Shown piece by piece: positions 6,015 to 9,894 of a stretch of 9,894 bases of DNA. The DNA lies in assembly GCA_011051475.1 (NCBI GenBank), contig DRLE01000082.1:1-9894 (forward strand), read 5' to 3'. The notes beneath the pieces were generated by a model. The model saw only the letters and a program-made list of their open reading frames with translations, was not told the origin of the DNA and searched no databases. The stretch comes from Gammaproteobacteria bacterium (GTDB taxonomy: Bacteria > Pseudomonadota > Gammaproteobacteria > SZUA-229). Each line of letters starts with the position of its first letter. The first letter of the stretch is position 1. The translations under genes and the position numbers were made by a program.

Positions 6015-6981
6015 TGTCGCCCTCCTGCGTATTTGTGTCCGACCTGTTTTCAGCTTCACTGCCTGCGGTTTGCGTTACTGTCTCGGCGGTTTTTTCTTCG
6101 AGGTTGGCATTGCCGTCTGCCTGTTCTTCGGTTGTTTCCTCTTCAGTCGTCTCCTCTTCCGGCTGGTGTCGCCATATCAGCAAAACTTCACGGCTCTTGT
6201 CCATCTGCGCAAAGGGCGTGGCTTCGACCACGGCAAAGGTTTCACCAATGGGGCGCTCCACTTTGGTAACAATGGCCACCGGGTAGTTTGGCGGGAAGGT
6301 GCCGCCCATGCCCGAGCTGGTCAGCATATCGCCGTCCTTGATATCGGCATTGTGCGGCAGATGGCGCAGTACCAGGCGATCGATCTGGCCGGTGCCGTAG
6401 GCAATGGCGCGCAGACCCGAGCGTTCATCCTGTACCGGGATGGCATGACTGGCGTCACTGATCAGCATGGCGCTGGAGGAAAGCAGGCCGACATGCACCA
6501 CCTGGCCCATAATACCCTGGGCATCGATAATCGGCTGGCCCTGATACACGCCCTGTTTCTTGCCCTTGTTAATCAGGATAAGCTGGCGGTAGGGGTCGAC
6601 ATCGACATTGATGATCTCGGCAATCAGCAGTTGCTCGTTGACTTTCGGTGTGGCGCTGAGCAGGCGTCGCAGGCGGGCGTTTTCCCTTTCCAGAATTTCC
6701 AGCTTCTGCAGTTTTACCCGGTTTTCCAGGTGGCGTTTTTCATATTCGCGGTTTTTCTCCAGCAGTTCCTGATGGCTGCTGAAGGTTTCATCCGCCCAGT
6801 AATACAGGCGGATGGGCAGGTCGATGGTGTATTGCAGCGGGTACAGTACCGATGACAGAGCGCCACGTACCATTTCCAGCGAGTGCCAGCGGTGGTCTAT
6901 GGTCATCAGGGCAATGGAAGCGACAACCAGTACGATCATGCGGAAGGTGGCAGAGGGGCCGCGTATAAACAGGGTTTGCAT
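6007..6981 (-). CDS. mreC: Rod-shape protein MreC
   Basis: MreC is a bitopic inner-membrane protein whose periplasmic part activates the PBP2-RodA wall synthase. The 324 residues show a short cytosolic start, a transmembrane helix at about 15-29, a charged coiled coil at about 68-109 (ELLEKNREYEKR..., ENARLRRLL) and two beta domains up to about 272. Typical motifs are DPYRQLILINKGKKQGVYQG (129-148), GIMGQVV (156-162) and the GD...TSSGMGGTFPPNYPVA loop (217-236). An acidic Glu/Thr-rich tail of about 50 residues with a repeated EETTE unit follows (274-324); it is probably disordered and is longer than the end of the E. coli protein as I recall it. No good ribosome site precedes the ATG, and a hairpin arm lies just before it. 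The gene follows mreB by 92 bp and overlaps mreD by 8 bp. Confidence 0.95.
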   Translation of the reverse strand: MQTLFIRGPSATFRMIVLVVASIALMTIDHRWHSLEMVRGALSSVLYPLQYTIDLPIRLYYWADETFSSHQELLEKNREYEKRHLENRVKLQKLEILERENARLRRLLSATPKVNEQLLIAEIINVDVDPYRQLILINKGKKQGVYQGQPIIDAQGIMGQVVHVGLLSSSAMLISDASHAIPVQDERSGLRAIAYGTGQIDRLVLRHLPHNADIKDGDMLTSSGMGGTFPPNYPVAIVTKVERPIGETFAVVEATPFAQMDKSREVLLIWRHQPEEETTEEETTEEQADGNANLEEKTAETVTQTAGSEAENRSDTNTQEGDNE

Positions 6982-6987
6982 GGGGCT

Positions 6988-7065
6988 TAACCGGTGCGGC
7001 CGGGGGCAGACTCAGCGACAGAAAACTGCGTGAGTAAGCCGGTTACGGGGTGAAGGCTGTTCACC
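6988..7065 (-). other. Structured mreB-mreC spacer (two inverted repeats in the transcript)
   Basis: The spacer contains a perfect 6-bp hairpin GGTGAA-CAGCC-TTCACC right behind mreB (7065-7049 on the minus strand). It also contains a longer-range pair TAACCGG (7045-7039) and CCGGTTA (6994-6988), the second arm ending 6 bases before the mreC ATG. Neither is followed by a T run, so they do not look like an intrinsic terminator. They could adjust mRNA ends or mreC translation; that part is inference. Confidence 0.45.
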
Positions 7066-7073
7066 GCGCTGGT

Positions 7074-8123
7074 TTATTCAACGGCGAGAAAATCGCCGCC
7101 GTGCTCGTCGATCAGCTCCAGCACGCGGCCGCCGCCACGGGCGACACAGGTCAGCGGGTCTTCGGCCATCACTACCGGCAGGCCGGTTTCTTCCATAATC
7201 AGGCGGTCGAGGTCACGCAGCAGCGAGCCGCCACCGGTAAGCACGATGCCACGCTCGGCAACGTCGGCGCCGAGTTCCGGCGGGGTCTGTTCCAGCGCGG
7301 TTTTTACCGCGCTGACGATGCCGTGCAGGGGTTCCTGCAGGGCTTCGAGAATTTCATTGCTGTTCAGCGAGAAGCTGCGCGGAATGCCTTCGGACAGGTT
7401 GCGGCCCTTGACCTCGATTTCCAGCAGGTCCTTGCCCGGATAGGCGGTGCCGATTTCATGCTTGACCTTCTCCGCGGTGGCCTCACCGATAAGGATGCCG
7501 TAATTGCGGCGCACGTAATTGGTAATGGCCTCGTCGAACTTATCACCGCCAACGCGCACCGAGGCGGAATAGACGATACCGTTAAGGGAGATAACGGCAA
7601 CCTCGGAGGTGCCGCCGCCAATATCCAGCACCATGGAACCGCGCGGCTCGTCCACCGGCATGCCGGCGCCGATGGCGGCGGCCATGGGTTCGTCGATCAA
7701 ATACACCTTGCGGGCGCCGGCGCCGGCGGCCGATTCGCGAATGGCGCGGCGTTCCACCTGGGTGGCGCCGCAGGGCACGCAGATCAGTACCCGCGGGCTG
7801 GGACGCAGAATCTTGCTTTCATGCACCGAGCGAATAAAGTGCTGCAGCATTTTTTCGGTAATATTGAAGTCGGCAATCACACCGTCGCGCATCGGGCGGA
7901 TGGCGGTAATGTTCTGCGGGGTGCGGCCAAGCATGCCCTTGGCGTCCTTACCGAAAGCCTCGATGGTTTTCGGGCCACCGGGACCACGGTCCTGTCGGAT
8001 GGCGACGACGGAAGGTTCGTTAAGAACAATGCCCCTGCCTCGGGCGTATATCAATGTATTGGCGGTGCCAAGATCGATTGACAAATCGTTGGAAAACATT
8101 CCCCGGAAACGATTTATAAACAT
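7074..8123 (-). CDS. mreB: Rod-shape actin homologue MreB
   Basis: MreB is the bacterial actin that forms short filaments under the inner membrane and steers lateral cell-wall synthesis. The 349 residues match the normal length and are highly conserved. ATPase motifs appear in order: phosphate 1 IDLGTANTLIY (16-26), the RTPQNITAIRPMRDGVIADF segment (67-86), phosphate 2 LDIGGGTSEVAV (166-177) and the adenosine motif LTGGGSLLRDL (295-305). DEPMAAAIGAG (144-154) and the end CVARGGGRVLELIDEHGGD are also typical. The N-terminal MFINRFRGMF is a membrane-binding amphipathic start as in enterobacteria. The ATG at 8123 keeps that segment; an internal ATG at codon 9 has GGGGA directly before it and is an alternative. 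The Shine-Dalgarno at the chosen start is weak. It is the first gene of mreBCD and is divergent from gatC. Confidence 0.98.
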   Translation of the reverse strand: MFINRFRGMFSNDLSIDLGTANTLIYARGRGIVLNEPSVVAIRQDRGPGGPKTIEAFGKDAKGMLGRTPQNITAIRPMRDGVIADFNITEKMLQHFIRSVHESKILRPSPRVLICVPCGATQVERRAIRESAAGAGARKVYLIDEPMAAAIGAGMPVDEPRGSMVLDIGGGTSEVAVISLNGIVYSASVRVGGDKFDEAITNYVRRNYGILIGEATAEKVKHEIGTAYPGKDLLEIEVKGRNLSEGIPRSFSLNSNEILEALQEPLHGIVSAVKTALEQTPPELGADVAERGIVLTGGGSLLRDLDRLIMEETGLPVVMAEDPLTCVARGGGRVLELIDEHGGDFLAVE

Positions 8124-8537
8124 GTGTGCGCAGACCTATTCAAGTTGTAAGCAGAAAGGCCGGGGATGATGCCGACCGGTTAGCCCATAGTTATTGTTAT
8201 TATTTATTATTATTGTTTTAAATATTATGGTTATATGAGTTAAATATAGAGTGTTTTGCCCATAATGCCACTAATTGCGCGTACTGTATCAATCGTGCTG
8301 TTATTGGGCAAGGATTATTCCCTGAATCTGCCTTATTATGCTTTAAGAAGCCCTTTATTGACCGGAACAGGGGTATTTAATTCGTGCCGGGTAGCAAAAA
8401 AGTGGCAAAATAGCGCCTTACTCGATGCGTCGTCCCGGTTAGCCGGAGATTTTCTGGAGCAAAGCCCCGGAATGTGCTAATTTTCCGCCTCGTTTCTCGC
8501 GTGATACTACGGCCGAATTATCCGGCAAGAGGTCTTT
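8124..8537. other. Divergent mreB/gatC intergenic region (414 bp), no gene recognised
   Basis: This space should hold promoters for both mreBCD (leftward) and gatCA (rightward). It contains the A/T-rich tract at about 8190-8250 and the mreB promoter candidate at 8243-8271. For the rightward side TTGACC at 8359-8364 is the best -35-like hexamer, but no fitting -10 lies at 16-18 bp, so I do not place a gatC promoter. A 74-codon open frame at 8256-8480 has neither a ribosome site nor a recognisable protein and is probably chance. I saw no tRNA or clear riboswitch. Confidence 0.5.
8243..8271 (-). promoter_or_regulatory. Candidate sigma70 promoter for mreBCD
   Basis: On the minus strand GTGGCA (8271-8266), a 17-bp gap and TATATT (8248-8243) give a fair -35/-10 pair, about 120 bp before mreB. 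The tract just downstream (8190-8235) is almost pure A/T with repeated TAT/TTA units, as often found at strong promoter regions. Other AT-rich hexamers in the tract could serve as -10 as well. Confidence 0.35.
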
Positions 8538-8825
8538 ATGTCCATTGATGTTGATGAAGTCAAAAAAATCGCCCGCCTGGCCTGTCTGCAGGTTGATGAT
8601 GCCGATTTGCCGTCCTACGCCACCAGCCTGTCGAACATCCTCGACCTGGTCGAGCAGATGAACGCGGTAGACACCACCGGCGTGACCCCGATGTCACACC
8701 CGATCGAAGCGGTGCAGCGCCTGCGTGAAGACGTGGTGACCGACACCAACCGGCGTGATGATTTTATGGCCATTGCCCCGGCCTCCGAAGACGGGCTCTA
8801 CCTTGTGCCCAAGGTTATTGAGTAA
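8538..8825 (+). CDS. gatC: Glu/Asp-tRNA amidotransferase subunit C
   Basis: GatC is the small subunit of the GatCAB enzyme, which turns misacylated Glu-tRNA(Gln) and Asp-tRNA(Asn) into the correct amidated forms; it wraps around and bridges GatA and GatB. The 95 residues are the usual length. Family features are the start DVDEVKKIARLACLQVDD (4-21), LSNILDLVEQMNAVDTTGVTP (31-51) followed by MSHP, then LREDVVTDTNRRDDFMAIAP and the closing EDGLYLVPKVIE. The ATG has AGAGG with a 5-bp gap before it. It is followed by gatA on the same strand, but after an unusually long 284-bp gap that holds a palindromic element. gatB is not in the window. Confidence 0.96.
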   Translation: MSIDVDEVKKIARLACLQVDDADLPSYATSLSNILDLVEQMNAVDTTGVTPMSHPIEAVQRLREDVVTDTNRRDDFMAIAPASEDGLYLVPKVIE

Positions 8826-8866
8826 AGGGGAATTTTAATAAAGGCGTATCTGATTAACAGATATCC

Positions 8867-9073
8867 TGTCATCCTGAGCGAAGCGTAGCGAAGTTGATCG
8901 TTACATGGATGTAACTTATTAGGACAATGCAGGAGCAATTGCCGAAGGATCTTGTGCCACCGGGCAATCAACGCGTTACGGGGTAAAAGATTTTTCGGTA
9001 ACTGCTCCTGCGTTACCCTAATACCGTCCATCCATGGACATATCGACTTCACTTCGTTCCGCTCAAAATGACA
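8867..9073. repeat. Imperfect palindromic repeat element of about 207 bp (REP/MITE-like) between gatC and gatA
   Basis: The left arm starts TGTCATCCTGAGCG and the right arm ends CGCTCAAAATGACA. Further perfect pairs are TATTAGG (8917-8923) with CCTAATA (9017-9023) and GCAGGAGCA (8929-8937) with TGCTCCTGC (9003-9011); AAGTTGAT (8891-8898) with ATCGACTT (9042-9049) pairs with one G-T wobble. The centre is near 8973. Each arm also holds a side hairpin at the matching place: GTTACAT-GG-ATGTAAC (8900-8915) and GTCCAT-CC-ATGGAC (9026-9039). The end sequence CATCCTGAGCGAAGCG resembles a repeat widespread in many bacterial genomes, from memory. No protein is encoded, and I saw no convincing target-site duplication. 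Confidence 0.85.
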
Positions 9074-9109
9074 TCAATCAGGGATTATCAAGGCTTATTG
9101 AAATAAATT

Positions 9110-9894
9110 ATGAGTGATTACCACAAAAAATCCGTTACCGATCTGGCCGCCATGCTGCAGGCCGGTGAGGTCAGCAGTGTTGAGCTGACGCAGTATTTTC
9201 TCGATCGCATTAAAAACAGTGATGCAAAGCTCAACAGCTTTATTACCGTTTGTGAAGAGCAGGCGCTGGCCGAGGCCAAGGCCGCCGATGAAAGACTTGC
9301 TGCAGGCAACGCGCCGACGCTGACCGGCGTGCCTATTGCGCACAAGGATATCTTCTGCACCGAGGGCGTGAAAACCAGCTGTGGCTCGAAAATGCTGGAT
9401 AACTTTATCTCGCCCTACGATGCCACCGTGGTCACCAATATGCGCGCGGCCGGCGTTGTCATGCTGGGCAAGACCAATATGGACGAGTTCGCCATGGGCT
9501 CGTCCAATGAAACCAGTTTTTACGGTGCGGTGAAAAATCCGTGGAACACAAGTGCCGTCCCCGGCGGTTCCTCCGGCGGTTCGGCCGCGGCAGTGGCTGC
9601 CCGCCTGGCGCCGGCAGCCACCGGCACCGATACCGGCGGTTCCATCCGCCAGCCGGCGGCTTTCTGCGGCATTACCGGGCTCAAGCCCACCTATGGCCGG
9701 GTATCGCGTTTCGGCATGATCGCCTTTGCCTCCAGCCTCGACCAGGCCGGGCCCATGGGGCAGAGCGCCAGTGATTGCGCCCTGCTGCTCAATGCCATGG
9801 CCGGCTTCGATGAAAAGGATTCCACCAGTATTGAAAAGGACGTGCCGGACTACAGTGCCGGGCTGGACAAACCGCTGGACGGCCTGCGTATCGG
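9110..9894 (+). CDS. gatA: Glu/Asp-tRNA amidotransferase subunit A (3' end cut by window edge)
   Basis: GatA is the amidase subunit of GatCAB: it releases ammonia from glutamine and passes it through a channel to GatB. The first 261 codons are in the window. The amidase-signature fold is clear: TGVPIAHKDIF with catalytic K79, the LGKTNMDEFAMGSSNETSFY segment (119-138), PGGSSGGSAAAVAA with S154 (the middle serine), and TGTDTGGSIRQPA with the nucleophile S178. These positions equal the Ser-cisSer-Lys triad known for GatA. GLKPTYGRVSRFGMIAFASS and DQAGPMG follow, also typical. The ATG at 9110 has no strong ribosome site; the nearest AAGG is about 17 bp upstream. It starts 36 bp behind a palindromic repeat, and the upstream gene is gatC. 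Confidence 0.97.
   Translation, partial: MSDYHKKSVTDLAAMLQAGEVSSVELTQYFLDRIKNSDAKLNSFITVCEEQALAEAKAADERLAAGNAPTLTGVPIAHKDIFCTEGVKTSCGSKMLDNFISPYDATVVTNMRAAGVVMLGKTNMDEFAMGSSNETSFYGAVKNPWNTSAVPGGSSGGSAAAVAARLAPAATGTDTGGSIRQPAAFCGITGLKPTYGRVSRFGMIAFASSLDQAGPMGQSASDCALLLNAMAGFDEKDSTSIEKDVPDYSAGLDKPLDGLRI

Noticed and set aside
5908..6855. 315-codon open frame on the plus strand opposite mreC and the start of mreD
   Set aside because: It is antisense to a certain gene pair, spans the mreC/mreD overlap and shows no family motif.
7050..8081. 343-codon open frame on the plus strand opposite mreB
   Set aside because: It lies fully antisense to the highly conserved mreB gene, has no recognisable domain or ribosome site, and has the Ala/Gly/His-rich composition usual for the reverse frame of a GC-rich gene.
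8256..8480. 74-codon open frame in the mreB/gatC intergenic region
   Set aside because: No ribosome site and no domain, and it covers the region where the divergent promoters must be; likely chance.
8124..8537. tRNA, riboswitch or small RNA in the mreB/gatC space
   Set aside because: No cloverleaf or known conserved core could be traced by eye; only short stems such as CCGG-TTAG-CCGG are visible.
8798..9052. 84-codon open frame on the minus strand between gatC and gatA
   Set aside because: Almost all of it is made of the arms of the palindromic element and it has no recognisable protein features.
8850..9087. Possible target-site duplication (GATTA on both sides) around the palindrome
   Set aside because: Only five A/T-rich bases, at unequal distances from the element ends; CTGATT/AATCAG on the flanks fits an outer stem pair at least as well.

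Overview
The window looks like a chromosomal segment of a gammaproteobacterium. MreB resembles the enterobacterial and pseudomonad proteins almost throughout, mreBCD lies head to head with gatCA as it does in pseudomonads and relatives, and feoA-feoB sits behind a Fur-type site. Base composition is moderately GC-rich and even, and I see no integrase, transposase or plasmid gene. The genus cannot be fixed from this sequence.

Layout, left to right. (1) Positions 1-443, minus strand: the first 59 codons of feoB and all of feoA (ferrous iron uptake), with a sigma70-like promoter and a Fur-type palindrome at 475-528. (2) Positions 687-3808, plus strand: a large membrane-bound HD-GYP protein (dCache sensor, HAMP, GAF, HD-GYP with a long internal insertion), followed almost directly by a gene for a small membrane protein. 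(3) Positions 3836-5313, minus strand: two envelope genes, a DUF3943-type protein and an 8-strand beta-barrel protein, end to end; an FNR-like palindrome lies upstream. (4) Positions 5529-8123, minus strand: mreB, mreC and mreD, the rod-shape operon, with overlapping mreC/mreD and a structured mreB-mreC spacer. (5) Positions 8538-9894, plus strand: gatC and the 5' part of gatA, two subunits of the amidotransferase that makes Gln-tRNA(Gln) and/or Asn-tRNA(Asn).

The genes cover iron uptake, cyclic-di-GMP signalling, outer-membrane proteins, cell-wall elongation and tRNA charging. Most are household genes in a plausible core arrangement. The least ordinary items are a roughly 207-bp imperfect palindrome between gatC and gatA whose two arms carry matching side hairpins with compensatory differences, the inserted segment inside the HD-GYP catalytic domain, and the DUF3943/beta-barrel pair directly behind mreD. 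I found no clear evidence of an entirely new multi-gene system.
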